The notes under the pieces were generated by a model, which saw only the letters and a list, made by a program, of their open reading frames with translations, was not told the origin of the DNA and did no database searches. Shown piece after piece: positions 8,435 to 16,904 of a stretch of 64,000 nt of DNA; positions within the stretch are counted from its first letter, which is position 1, and every line of letters starts with the position of its first letter. A program made the position numbers and the translations under genes. Source of the stretch: Mesorhizobium shangrilense (GTDB taxonomy: Bacteria > Pseudomonadota > Alphaproteobacteria > Rhizobiales > Rhizobiaceae); NCBI RefSeq assembly GCF_040537815.1, contig NZ_JBEWSZ010000002.1:1-64000 (forward strand), in the 5' to 3' direction.

Positions 8435-8441
8435 TAGAGAG

Positions 8442-8861
8442 CTATTCCCCACCCGCCGGGATCAGCCTGAAATCCGGCAACTCCCGCAAGCCCAGTTCCG
8501 GCCCGGCCGGCGAATAGACGACGAAGAGCTGCATCGGCCCATCACCGGTGTTCAGCGTCGAGTGAAACCGGCTTTCCGGCACGTAGACGGTGCAGCCGGG
8601 GCCGACCTTCTCGACCACCGGATTGCCCTTCTCATCCTCGACCATCTGCTCGCCATGGCCCGAGATGACGAAGATGATTTCCTCGGCGCCCGGATGATTG
8701 TGGCGCGTGTGGCCCTTGCCTGAGGGCAGGTCGACGACGCCGCCGGAAAAGCGGGTTGCGCCATTCACTTCCGGAGCCACCGTCAGCGACAGCTTGCCCC
8801 AGTCGAAGCCGAAGGCGCTGACGTCCTTCGGATAGACAAACACCTTGCTCCTGTCGGTCAT
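8442..8861 (-). CDS. Cupin-domain protein
   Basis: Single-domain cupin of 139 residues. The first motif (residues about 50-68) contains H54, H56 and E60, and the second has H100, together a complete metal site. No signal peptide. Small cupins of this kind can be sugar or keto-acid isomerases, dioxygenases or ligand sensors, and the family is not specific enough to choose. It is the last gene of a three-gene operon, six bases behind the TIM-barrel gene, so it probably acts on the same metabolite as the two proteins encoded before it. Confidence 0.88.
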   Translation of the reverse strand: MTDRSKVFVYPKDVSAFGFDWGKLSLTVAPEVNGATRFSGGVVDLPSGKGHTRHNHPGAEEIIFVISGHGEQMVEDEKGNPVVEKVGPGCTVYVPESRFHSTLNTGDGPMQLFVVYSPAGPELGLRELPDFRLIPAGGE

Positions 8862-8867
8862 CTCTCA

Positions 8868-9734
8868 TCATCCCTTCTTTTTCTTGGCCACGGTCTTCTG
8901 ATCGCGCAGCGTGACGGCCTTGAAATCCGCTGTCTGCCTGGCGATCGCGGCTTCCGCCGGCAGCCGCTCCATCGAGCTCGCGCCATAAAAACCGTGCAGG
9001 CCCTTGCAGCGGTCGAGAATGTAGCGGGCGTCGTCGGGCATCGAGATCGGCCCGCCATGGCAAAGCAGGATGACGTCCTTGCGCACCGAGCGCGCGGCAT
9101 TGGCGATGGCGTCGATCTCGACGACGCAGTCGTCCAGCGACTTGGCTGACGTCGCGCCGATCGAGCCGCCGGTGGTCACGCCCATATGGGCGACCACGAT
9201 GTCGGCGCCGGCTTTCGTCATGGCGCGGGCTTCATCGGGGTTGAACACATAGGGCGTGGTCAACAGGTCGAGCTTGTGCGCCTCGGCGATCATGTCGACC
9301 TCGAGCCCAAAACCCATGCCGGTCTCCTCGAAGCTCTGTCGCATGTTGCCGTCGAACAAGCCGATGGTCGGAAAGTTCTGCACGCCGGAAAAGCCCATCG
9401 TCTTCAGCTCGGCCAAAAGCAGCGGCATGATGACGAAGGGATCGGTGCCGTTGACGCCGGCTAGCACGGGCGTGTGTCTGACCACCGGCAGCACCTCGTA
9501 GGCCATTTCCTTGACGATCTCGTTGGCATTGCCATAGGCGAGCAGGCCGGCGGCCGAGCCGCGACCCGCCATGCGATAGCGGCCGGAATTGTAGATGATG
9601 ATGAGGTCGATGCCGCCGGCCTCCTCGGCCTTGGCCGACAGGCCAGTGCCGGCGCCGCCGCCGACGATTGGCACGCCCTTGTCGATCATTCCCCTGAACT
9701 TCTTCAGTATGTCCTTGCGCGGTATGGCTGGCAT
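8868..9734 (-). CDS. Phosphoenolpyruvate hydrolase-like TIM-barrel protein
   Basis: A 288-residue TIM barrel of the family annotated as phosphoenolpyruvate hydrolase-like or TIM-barrel signal-transduction protein (PF09370). Visible family features are the N-terminal [11 protein letters not shown], the [10 protein letters not shown] segment, AGVNGTDP, and the later HMGVTTGG and CHGGPIS segments that would line the barrel. It is homologous to the C-terminal domain of the tomato Tm-1 resistance protein. Ten bases separate it from the upstream Tm-1-like gene. The true substrate is not established in bacteria; the name should be read as a family label. Confidence 0.87.
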   Translation of the reverse strand: MPAIPRKDILKKFRGMIDKGVPIVGGGAGTGLSAKAEEAGGIDLIIIYNSGRYRMAGRGSAAGLLAYGNANEIVKEMAYEVLPVVRHTPVLAGVNGTDPFVIMPLLLAELKTMGFSGVQNFPTIGLFDGNMRQSFEETGMGFGLEVDMIAEAHKLDLLTTPYVFNPDEARAMTKAGADIVVAHMGVTTGGSIGATSAKSLDDCVVEIDAIANAARSVRKDVILLCHGGPISMPDDARYILDRCKGLHGFYGASSMERLPAEAAIARQTADFKAVTLRDQKTVAKKKKG

Positions 9735-9744
9735 GTCTGGGATC

Positions 9745-10941
9745 TCACTGTCTGGCGATGTCGAGAAAGGCTGATGTCGCAGCCTCGGCGAATTCGGGGT
9801 CGTTGATGTGCAGGGGCAGGCGGGTCACGCGCCGAGTGGCGTTTGGCTTGATCGTTCGCTCGATGGCGTCGAACAGAACGGCGTCCGCCAGCGGATCGAA
9901 GAAGGCGCCGCCTTCGATGTCGAGCGCCGAAACGCCTTTTTCCGGGATCAGGACATGCACGGGGCCTTTGCAGAGGGCGAGCCTGATGCCGATCCATTCG
10001 CCAATCATGCGGCATTCGTCCGCAGTGGTGCGCATCAGCGTGACGTTGGGATTGTGCTCGTAGAACAGCCGGCCACGATAGCGTTCCGGAATGGTCGAGG
10101 GCGCCCAGAAATTGACCATGTCGAGGGCGCCGACCGAGCCGACATAGGGCAGGCGGGTGCGGGCGATGGCGCCGAAACGGTCCTCTGTCGCCGGCAGCAC
10201 GCCTCCCAACAGCAGGTCGCAGACCTCGGTCGTGGTGATGTCGATGATGCCGGACAAGAGGCCGCTGTCGGCCAGTTTCTCCATGCTGCGGCCACCTGTG
10301 CCGGTGGCGTGGAAGACCATGCCGTCATAGGTGTCGCGCAATTGGTCGGCGATAGCGGTCACGCAAGGCGTGGTAACGCCGAACATGGTGAGACCGATGG
10401 ACGGCTTGCCGTCGGGTGGCGGCGCTGGCCTGGCCGCCATGCCCGATATCGCCTGGGCGGCATTGTGCAGCACGACACGGGACAACCGGTTCAGTCCGGC
10501 CATGTCGGTGACCGAAGGCATCATGATGATGTCGGAGACGTCGACATAAGGCGCGGTGTCGCCGGAGGCGAGCGTCGAGACCATGATCTTGGGCAGGCCG
10601 AGCGGCAGCGCGCGCATACCCGACGTGATGATCGAGGTGCCACCGCCGCCGCCAATGCCGATAGTGCCTGCGATGTCGTTTCGCGATTGGACGAAGCGGC
10701 TGAAGGCGATACCCATCGCCGCGACCGAGGTGCCGCGATCATTGCCGCCGAGCACGGCGTTGGCGCCTTCGGGATGATGGCTGGCAATTTCCTTGGCGGG
10801 GATGTCGACCGGGACCGTTGCGTCGCGTGTTCCGACATCGACGCGGGAAACAGCAGCGCCGGTGGCGGCGATCGCATCGGCCAGGAAGGCGAGTTCCTCG
10901 CCCTTGGTGTCGGCGGTGCCTACCGCATAGACCCGCTTCAT
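9745..10941 (-). CDS. Tm-1-like ATP-binding protein (UPF0261 family)
   Basis: A 398-residue cytoplasmic protein of the UPF0261 family. The N-terminus [17 protein letters not shown], the central GIGGGGGTS glycine run near residue 96, and the C-terminal [14 protein letters not shown] are typical. The family is homologous to the N-terminal domain of tomato Tm-1, which binds ATP. It heads the operon with the TIM barrel and cupin and is divergent from a TetR regulator. The biochemical role in bacteria is unknown; co-occurrence suggests one enzyme or sensor complex made from separate subunits. Confidence 0.9.
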   Translation of the reverse strand: MKRVYAVGTADTKGEELAFLADAIAATGAAVSRVDVGTRDATVPVDIPAKEIASHHPEGANAVLGGNDRGTSVAAMGIAFSRFVQSRNDIAGTIGIGGGGGTSIITSGMRALPLGLPKIMVSTLASGDTAPYVDVSDIIMMPSVTDMAGLNRLSRVVLHNAAQAISGMAARPAPPPDGKPSIGLTMFGVTTPCVTAIADQLRDTYDGMVFHATGTGGRSMEKLADSGLLSGIIDITTTEVCDLLLGGVLPATEDRFGAIARTRLPYVGSVGALDMVNFWAPSTIPERYRGRLFYEHNPNVTLMRTTADECRMIGEWIGIRLALCKGPVHVLIPEKGVSALDIEGGAFFDPLADAVLFDAIERTIKPNATRRVTRLPLHINDPEFAEAATSAFLDIARQ

Positions 10942-11001
10942 GAGAGCGCTCCCCTGGTGGCAGGCTCGGTGGCACTGTCTAGAACTTGAGAACTGAGTGC
11001 C

Positions 11002-11172
11002 CTACGGCGCCCCCCTCTGTCCTGCCGGACATCTCCCCCACGGGTGGGGAGATCGGCTGGGATCAAGCTCGGTGCCTCTTCTGCGACGCTGGTGATTGGC
11101 GAAATCGGCGATGCCAGCCAATCTCCCCCCAAGTGGGGGGGATGTCCGGCAGGACAGAGGGGGGCGCCGTAG
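11002..11172. repeat. Dispersed palindromic repeat, family A
   Basis: Core 11009-11165 (157 bp) with the same arms as the copies at 2606 and 4870; here the inverted match continues outward through CTACGG/CCGTAG. It occupies most of the 301-bp gap between the divergent Tm-1-like and TetR genes, so both promoters must lie beside or inside it. I see no other feature in this gap. Confidence 0.9.
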
Positions 11173-11242
11173 AGGGTCAACGTAGCCACTCCTACAAAAG
11201 GGCTGCCATTGCAAATTTTTGAGACGCGCGTATCGTATTGAT

Positions 11243-11914
11243 ATGAGCATCTCACGTCAACAAGCCGCAGTCACGGATGATGCCGAGCGTGGTCCCCGCG
11301 CGCGGACAAAACGGCTGATGCTGGAGACGGCGACGAGGCTGATGCAGGCCGGCGCCACGCCTTCGGTCAGCGAGGTTGCCGAGGCGGCGGAAGTCTCGCG
11401 CGCCACGGCCTATCGCTACTTCCCCAGCCAGGCGGCTCTTGTGCAGGCGGTGGTCGACGAGGGGCTAGGGCCGATCCTAACCTGGCAATCCAGTTCGACC
11501 GATCCCGAGCGCCGGGTCGCCGAACTGTTTGATACCGCCATGCCGCGCATCGAGGCCTTCGAGGCGACGTTCAAGGCGGCGCTGAAGCTTTCCCTCGACC
11601 AATGGGCCCGGCGCCAGGCAGGCACGCTGGGCGCGGAGCCTGCGTTCACGCGCGGCCACCGCATCGCATTGCTGAAGGACGCGATCGCGCCACTCAAGGA
11701 CAGGTTGCCGTCATCCGAATTCAGCCGCCTGGCGCAGGCGCTGTCGCTGATCTTCGGCGTCGAAGTGCTCATTGTGCTGAAGGACATCTGGGGCCTGGAC
11801 AGTCGCGAGACGATGTCCGTCGCCCAATGGGCGGCTGGCGCGCTGGTGCGTGGAGCCATGGAGGAATCGGCGCGCGAAGGCGAGAGGCCTGAGTCGTCGA
11901 AAGGCATGAAATAA
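11243..11914 (+). CDS. TetR-family transcriptional regulator
   Basis: A 223-residue DNA-binding repressor-like protein. The helix-turn-helix is near residues 40-65 (VSEVAEAAEVSRATAYRYF), followed by a helical ligand-binding domain rich in A, L and E. The ATG at 11243 is used; an in-frame TTG at 11219 exists but neither has a strong ribosome site. It is divergent from the Tm-1-like operon, the most likely target, and lies just upstream of the sugar ABC operon, which however carries FadR-type sites instead. No operator for it could be identified with confidence. Confidence 0.88.
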   Translation: MSISRQQAAVTDDAERGPRARTKRLMLETATRLMQAGATPSVSEVAEAAEVSRATAYRYFPSQAALVQAVVDEGLGPILTWQSSSTDPERRVAELFDTAMPRIEAFEATFKAALKLSLDQWARRQAGTLGAEPAFTRGHRIALLKDAIAPLKDRLPSSEFSRLAQALSLIFGVEVLIVLKDIWGLDSRETMSVAQWAAGALVRGAMEESAREGERPESSKGMK

Positions 11915-11921
11915 CATCTAT

Positions 11922-11934
11922 CTGGTTCGACCAG
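11922..11934. promoter_or_regulatory. FadR-type operator CTGGT-TCG-ACCAG
   Basis: A perfect 5+3+5 palindrome eight bases after the TetR stop codon, with a further ACCAG half site at 11942-11946. It pairs with the site at 12110-12122 (188 bp centre to centre) and closely resembles 26668-26680. The remainder of the 369-bp gap 11915-12283 shows only a GCCGGC inverted repeat near 12223-12240. Confidence 0.65.
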
Positions 11935-12109
11935 ATTTTCGACCAGATTTCCACGCCGGCACCTGACGATAGCTGCAATGCGGCGGCCAGGGCAAGGCTT
12001 CCCTGTATCGATCAGTAAGAAAATTAAAGGAAAACAGCGCGATGCTGCAAGATTTGCGCTGGTTGGCGTGATGGCCCAGCTCAAGAAAGCGCTTGACGTC
12101 TACCTCGAA

Positions 12110-12122
12110 TTGGTAATACCAG
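12110..12122. promoter_or_regulatory. FadR-type operator TTGGT-AAT-ACCAG
   Basis: One base off the perfect palindrome. The 14 bases TTGGTAATACCAGA are identical to the site at 26848-26861 in the catabolic island. It lies 162 bp before the binding-protein start codon, close to where the operon promoter should be. Confidence 0.65.
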
Positions 12123-12283
12123 ATTAGAAAAGAAAAAGGGATCGAAAGTAAAAAACTGCGATCCATTTCCGGACGGGCGAGGAGGCCCAAACCGGAAAGC
12201 GCGATCATGGGAGGAACTACCAGGGCCGGCTCCGTTGCCGGCTCTCTCGACACGGTAGAATGCGCACAAGGGAGGAAATGATT

Positions 12284-13600
12284 ATGCGCAAGTTTGTGAC
12301 CAGCTTGCTTGCTGGTATCGGCTTAACGCTTGCCTGCGGAACGTCCGTCTACGCGCAGGACAAGGAACTCACCATCTTCTGGGCGGAATGGGATCCGGCC
12401 AATTATCTTCAGGAACTCGTCAACGACTACACGGCCGAGACTGGTGTCAAGGTCACGATCGAGACCACGCCCTGGCCCGATTTCCAGACCAAGACATTCG
12501 CCGAGCTGAACGCTCACGGCGATGCGTACGATCTGATCGTTGGTGACTCCCAGTGGTTGGGGGTGGGCTCTGAGCAGGGGCACTGGGTCGATCTCACGGA
12601 CTTCTTCAACAAACATAAACTCAAGGACGTGTTCCTGCCGGCAACCCTCGCTTATGGCGAGTATCCGCTGAAGAGCAACAAGTTCTGGGCGATTCCGCTC
12701 GAAGGCGACGTTAACGGCTGGTCCTACCGCAAAGACTGGTTCGAGGATCCTACCGAGAAAGCGAACTTCAAGGCCAAATACGGCTACGAGCTCAGCGTGC
12801 CGAAGGACCAGAAGGCGCTTCACGATATTGCCGAGTTCTTCACTCGACCAGACAAGAACCGCTACGGCGTCGCCCTCTATACCGACAATTCCTACGACGC
12901 GGTGGCCATGGGAACCGAGCAGACCATCTTCGCCTACGGCGGCAGTCTCGGCGAATATGACACTTACAAAATCAACGGCGTCGTGAATTCGAAGGAGTCG
13001 ATCGCCGGTCTGCAAGCCTATCACGACCTCTTCAAGTTCACCCCGCCCGGCTGGAACAAATCCTTCTTCCTCGAGAACAATCAGGCGATTACCTCTGGGC
13101 TGGCGGCGATGAGCATGAACTTCTTCGCCTTTTTCCCTGCCCTCGCAAACCCGGCCACCAATCCGCACGCCGCGAATACGGGGTTCTTTGCCAATCCTCC
13201 CGGCCCGACCGGCGTCCATGTCGCCGCGCTGGGTGGGCAGGGCATTTCGGTCGTCTCCTATTCCAAGAAACAGGAGGAGGCGATGAAGTTCCTCGAATGG
13301 TTCGTCAAGGATGAGACCCAGCTGAAGTGGGCGAAACTCGGCGGCTATACCTGTTCGAAGGCGGTGCTCGAATCCGCGGAGTTCCAGAACGCCACGCCTT
13401 ACAACAAGGCCTTCTATGACTCGATGAAGATCGTCAGGGACTTCTGGACGCCGCCGGAATATGCCGAGTTGCTGACCCAGTTCAATGACAACGTCTATCC
13501 CTACGTCGTCAACAACAAGGGGACGGCCGAGGAGGCCATGAACGGCGTCATCAAGGATTGGACCGCGACCTTCAAGAAGTACAACCGCCCAGTTCACTAG
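12284..13600 (+). CDS. CUT1-type sugar ABC transporter substrate-binding protein
   Basis: Periplasmic solute-binding protein, family 1, 438 residues. A Sec signal peptide (MRKFVTSLLAG through SVYAQ) ends near residue 25. The mature protein starts with the ELTIFWAEWDP strand and has the aromatic-rich region expected for sugar binding. The ATG at 12284 stands eight bases after AAGGGAGG; ATGs at 12260 and 12278 are in frame but too far or too close. It is the first gene of a six-gene transport operon, and a strong hairpin follows its stop. The sugar is unknown; the shared operator pair points to the substrate of the 22.7-30.3 kb island. Confidence 0.92.
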   Translation: MRKFVTSLLAGIGLTLACGTSVYAQDKELTIFWAEWDPANYLQELVNDYTAETGVKVTIETTPWPDFQTKTFAELNAHGDAYDLIVGDSQWLGVGSEQGHWVDLTDFFNKHKLKDVFLPATLAYGEYPLKSNKFWAIPLEGDVNGWSYRKDWFEDPTEKANFKAKYGYELSVPKDQKALHDIAEFFTRPDKNRYGVALYTDNSYDAVAMGTEQTIFAYGGSLGEYDTYKINGVVNSKESIAGLQAYHDLFKFTPPGWNKSFFLENNQAITSGLAAMSMNFFAFFPALANPATNPHAANTGFFANPPGPTGVHVAALGGQGISVVSYSKKQEEAMKFLEWFVKDETQLKWAKLGGYTCSKAVLESAEFQNATPYNKAFYDSMKIVRDFWTPPEYAELLTQFNDNVYPYVVNNKGTAEEAMNGVIKDWTATFKKYNRPVH

Positions 13601-13612
13601 GTCCATGTGCTC

Positions 13613-13646
13613 GTTTCGAGGGGAGGCGGGAGCCTTCTCTCGAAAC
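13613..13646 (+). promoter_or_regulatory. Intercistronic hairpin after the binding-protein gene
   Basis: A 15-bp stem with two G-T pairs closes on a GGGA tetraloop (13613-13627 against 13632-13646). It has no T run, so it is more likely a message-stabilising or attenuating element than a full terminator. It would keep the binding-protein transcript in excess over the permease genes. Confidence 0.7.
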
Positions 13647-13675
13647 CCGTTCTGAGGGGATTTCTGGAGGAAGTT

Positions 13676-14581
13676 TTGGCAGTTTCGGTTCTGAATACAC
13701 TGGACCCGCGGTCGCGTGCGGCCGCGCGCGGTTGGAGCGATCTCACCATCCGCAATGTTTTCATTATTCCGACGGTCCTGTTTCTGATCGTCTTCAACAT
13801 TTTCCCGTTGATTTATTCACTAGGCTATTCGTTCACCGACTTCGCGGCGAACCGCAACGTGCCGTGGAGTTTCGTGGGTCTGCAAAACTACCGCGAGCTG
13901 CTTGCCGACCAGCGCATCTGGACCAACTTCGTCATCACCGCCAAATACGTGATTGTCTCGGTTGGCGGACAGATGATCATCGGGTTTGGGATCGCGCTCC
14001 TGCTCAATCGCGATTTCCCCTTCAAGGGGGTGGTCACGACCTTGTTGCTGTTGCCGATGATGCTCTCGGCCGCGGTCGTGGGGTTGTTTTGGCAGCTCCT
14101 CTACAGCCCGTCCTGGGGGCCGATAAACTACATCCTCGGTCTGCGCAGCTTCGGCCTGTTGTCGGATGCCGACACTGCCCTCTACGCGGTGGCGATCACC
14201 GATATCTGGATGTGGTCGCCCTTCGTCATGCTGCTTTCGCTCGCCGGCCTCTCGGCAGTGCCGAAGCATCTCTACGAGGCCGCCGCGATCGACCGTGCCA
14301 GCAGTTGGTACACCTTCACTCGCATCACGCTGCCGCTGGTCGCGCCAATCTTGATGATCGCCCTCATCTTCCGGACCATGGAAGCCTTCAAGACGTTTGA
14401 TCTTGCCTACGTCCTGAGCGTTCAGCCAACGACCGAACTGATTGCGATCAAGCTTTACCGTCTCGCCTTCCAGCAGTGGGATACCGGCAGGTCGTCAGCG
14501 CTGGCTTACATCGTGCTGATCATGGTGCTGGCCATAACCAACATCTACGTGAAGTACCTCAACAAGGTGAAGGAGCGCTGA
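13676..14581 (+). CDS. CUT1-type sugar ABC transporter permease 1
   Basis: Inner-membrane permease of about 301 residues with six predicted membrane segments. The cytoplasmic EAA loop (EAAAIDRASSWYTFTRITLP) lies near residues 200-220. The TTG at 13676 is chosen as start because CTGGAGG stands six bases before it; reading from 13607 would add 23 residues encoded by the intercistronic hairpin region. Homologous to MalF/UgpA-type subunits. It pairs with the permease that follows one base after its stop. Confidence 0.9.
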   Translation: MAVSVLNTLDPRSRAAARGWSDLTIRNVFIIPTVLFLIVFNIFPLIYSLGYSFTDFAANRNVPWSFVGLQNYRELLADQRIWTNFVITAKYVIVSVGGQMIIGFGIALLLNRDFPFKGVVTTLLLLPMMLSAAVVGLFWQLLYSPSWGPINYILGLRSFGLLSDADTALYAVAITDIWMWSPFVMLLSLAGLSAVPKHLYEAAAIDRASSWYTFTRITLPLVAPILMIALIFRTMEAFKTFDLAYVLSVQPTTELIAIKLYRLAFQQWDTGRSSALAYIVLIMVLAITNIYVKYLNKVKER

Positions 14582-14582
14582 G

Positions 14583-15539
14583 ATGGCCGCAGTTCGCACC
14601 AGCGGCGAGATAGCGTTCAACCGTATCGCCATTGTCGCGGTCCTGGTCGTGATGGTTATCTTTCTCGCGCCGATCTACTGGATAGCCTCGACCGCTTTCA
14701 AACCACGCGCACTCGCCACCACAGTGCCGCCGACCGTACTGTTCCAGCCGGAGCTAACACCATTCGTCAAGCTGTTCACCAAGCGCGTGCAGCAGACCAA
14801 ACCGGTCGACCCCGAGACCTACGCCGCGGCACCGTGGTGGGAGAAGGCGGTTTACGATGGCGGCGAGCGCATCTTGAAAGTCGGCGACAGCCCGCAATTG
14901 TCGCCATACCCCGATCGTTTTGCGAACAGCCTGATCATCGCTATCAGCAGCACGCTGTTTGCCGTCGGCATGGGCACGCTCACGGCCTACGGTTTCTCTC
15001 GCTTCAAGGTGAAGGGTGAAGCGGACCTGCTCTTCTTCATCCTGTCGACGCGTATGTTGCCACCCGTGGTGGTCGCGATACCGATGTACCTGATGTATCG
15101 CGCTGTCGGGCTGAATGACACGCATATCGGCCTGATCATCCTCTACACGGCCTTCAACCTATCCTTCTCCGTCTGGCTGATGAAGGGCTTCATCGACGAG
15201 ATTCCCAAGGAGTATGAAGAGGCCGCGCTCGTCGACGGCTACACGCGCATGCAGGCCTTCTTCAAGATCGTGTTGCCCGAGGCCGCCACCGGCATCGCCG
15301 CTACTGCTGTCTTCTGCTTCATCACGGCGTGGAACGAATATGCCTTCGCGCTGATCATGACCAATCGCCGCGCCCAGACCGCGCCGCCCTTCATTCCCAG
15401 CCAGGTCGGCTCAGGCCTTACCGATTGGACAGTGATAGCTGCCGGAACCTTCCTGTTCCTGCTGCCGGTCGCGATCTTCACCTTCCTGCTCCGCAACCAT
15501 CTTTTGCGCGGCATGTCCTTTGGAGCGATCCGCAAATGA
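14583..15539 (+). CDS. CUT1-type sugar ABC transporter permease 2
   Basis: Inner-membrane permease of 318 residues, MalG/UgpE-like. After the first membrane segment there is a longer periplasmic stretch of about 75 residues (residues 40-115) than in MalG. The EAA loop is EEAALVDGYTRMQAFFKIVLP, near residues 205-225. It starts one base after the stop of permease 1, and its own stop overlaps the start of the small membrane protein gene in an ATGA, so all are probably co-translated. Confidence 0.92.
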   Translation: MAAVRTSGEIAFNRIAIVAVLVVMVIFLAPIYWIASTAFKPRALATTVPPTVLFQPELTPFVKLFTKRVQQTKPVDPETYAAAPWWEKAVYDGGERILKVGDSPQLSPYPDRFANSLIIAISSTLFAVGMGTLTAYGFSRFKVKGEADLLFFILSTRMLPPVVVAIPMYLMYRAVGLNDTHIGLIILYTAFNLSFSVWLMKGFIDEIPKEYEEAALVDGYTRMQAFFKIVLPEAATGIAATAVFCFITAWNEYAFALIMTNRRAQTAPPFIPSQVGSGLTDWTVIAAGTFLFLLPVAIFTFLLRNHLLRGMSFGAIRK

Positions 15540-15757
15540 GCTTTCGCGCCATCAACCAGAAATATCTCGAGCCCGGCAGCCAGGTGCTGATGGTGCTGGG
15601 TATCATCGCGCTCTGCCAGCCCTGGAGCATGCTGCTGCACAGCTACGGCCTGACCATCATCCTCATCGGCCTGATCGGCTTCAACGTCACCTCGAAGATC
15701 GCGCCGGAGGAAAGTGCGGCCACCGGCCAGGTGCGAAATCCGGGAGCACAGCATTGA
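15536..15757 (+). CDS. Small integral membrane protein in a sugar ABC operon, 73 aa
   Basis: A 73-residue protein with two hydrophobic stretches (VLMVLGIIALC and TIILIGLIGF) joined by a short turn. Both its start and its stop overlap the neighbouring genes, which is good evidence that it is translated. Rhizobial glycerol-type ABC operons also carry a small membrane protein between permease and ATPase genes, so it may be an accessory subunit; I cannot assign it to a named family with certainty. Function is unknown. Confidence 0.75.
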   Translation: MSFRAINQKYLEPGSQVLMVLGIIALCQPWSMLLHSYGLTIILIGLIGFNVTSKIAPEESAATGQVRNPGAQH

Positions 15758-16857
15758 CCCAGATAGAACTCCGGGGCGTGCAGAAATTCTTTGGCGCCGT
15801 CCAGGTCATCAAGGACCTCAACCTGAGGATCGCCGACAATGAGTTCATCGTGCTGCTCGGCCAGTCCGGCTGCGGCAAGACGACGACGCTCAGGGCCATC
15901 GCCGGGCTGGAGACGATCGACGAGGGCGATATCCTCATCGACGGCAAGCCGGTGCAGCACCTGAAGGCCGCTGCCCGCGACATTGCCATGGTCTTCCAGT
16001 CGTTCTCGCTCTACCCGCATATGAGCGTCTACCAGAACATCGCCTTTCCGCTGAAGGCGACGCGCAAGAGCCGGGCCGAGATCGACCAGGAAGTGCGCTC
16101 GGTCGCCAAGACGCTGCAGATCACCGAGCTGCTTGCCAAGAAGCCCTCGGCGCTTTCTGGCGGCGACATGCAGCGCGTGGCCATCGGCCGGGCGCTGGTG
16201 CGGCGGCCAAAGGCGATGCTGATGGACGAGCCAATCGGCGCGCTCGACGCCAAGCTGCGCGAGGAGATGCGGGCCGAGATCAAGCGGCTGCATATCAAGC
16301 AGGGCTCGACCACCATCTACGTCACGCACGACCAGATAGAGGCGATGAGCCTCGCCGACCGCATCGTCGTCATGCATGAGGGCGTGCTGCAGCAGATCGG
16401 TACGCCCGATGAGGTCTATTCGCGCCCGGCCAATCTGTTCGTCGCGCAGTTTGTCGGCAGCCCGGTCATGAACGTCGCCGACGCGGCGGTGGCTGAGAAG
16501 GCTTCCTCCGCCTCGGTCACCGTGGGCGGTGCCGCCGCCGGTTTCGAATTCCCGCGCGCGCTGCTGTCGAAGCTCAACGGCCATGCCGGCGGCAAGCTCG
16601 CGCTCGGCATCCGGCCCGAGGGCGTCCTCCTACGGCGTGATGCGAGCGAAGGGTTCATGGCCGTCGAGACGCAGATCGTCGAGCCGCTCGGGTCGTTCGA
16701 TATCGTCGACCTCAAGGTCGGGTCCAAGACGCTGCGCGCGCGCACCAGGAGCGGTTTCATCTCCGGCCCCGGCGAGAAGGTTTTTGCCAGGATCGATCCG
16801 ACGCAAGCGCATTTCTTCGACACCGCAAGTGGCAAGTCACTTGGTGTGAAACTGTGA
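15754..16857 (+). CDS. CUT1-type ABC transporter ATP-binding protein 1
   Basis: MalK/UgpC-type ATPase of 367 residues with a C-terminal TOBE regulatory domain. Walker A GQSGCGKTT is at residues 36-44, Q-loop MVFQS follows, Walker B is MLMDEP, and the D-loop is GALDAKLR. The signature reads LSGGDMQR, with D where Q is usual. The start is a TTG overlapping the preceding TGA; GGGAG lies about eight bases upstream. A second, different ATPase gene follows, so the transporter probably uses an ATPase heterodimer. Confidence 0.9.
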   Translation: MTQIELRGVQKFFGAVQVIKDLNLRIADNEFIVLLGQSGCGKTTTLRAIAGLETIDEGDILIDGKPVQHLKAAARDIAMVFQSFSLYPHMSVYQNIAFPLKATRKSRAEIDQEVRSVAKTLQITELLAKKPSALSGGDMQRVAIGRALVRRPKAMLMDEPIGALDAKLREEMRAEIKRLHIKQGSTTIYVTHDQIEAMSLADRIVVMHEGVLQQIGTPDEVYSRPANLFVAQFVGSPVMNVADAAVAEKASSASVTVGGAAAGFEFPRALLSKLNGHAGGKLALGIRPEGVLLRRDASEGFMAVETQIVEPLGSFDIVDLKVGSKTLRARTRSGFISGPGEKVFARIDPTQAHFFDTASGKSLGVKL

Positions 16858-16904
16858 TGGCGTTTTGCAGCATTTTCCAACGCCGAGCGGAGGCGCGCTG
16901 AGTC

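Noticed and set aside
11219..11260. A TGAGA...TCTCA symmetry around the TetR start as its operator
   Set aside because: The arms match only over five bases with a long spacer; too weak to report as a site.
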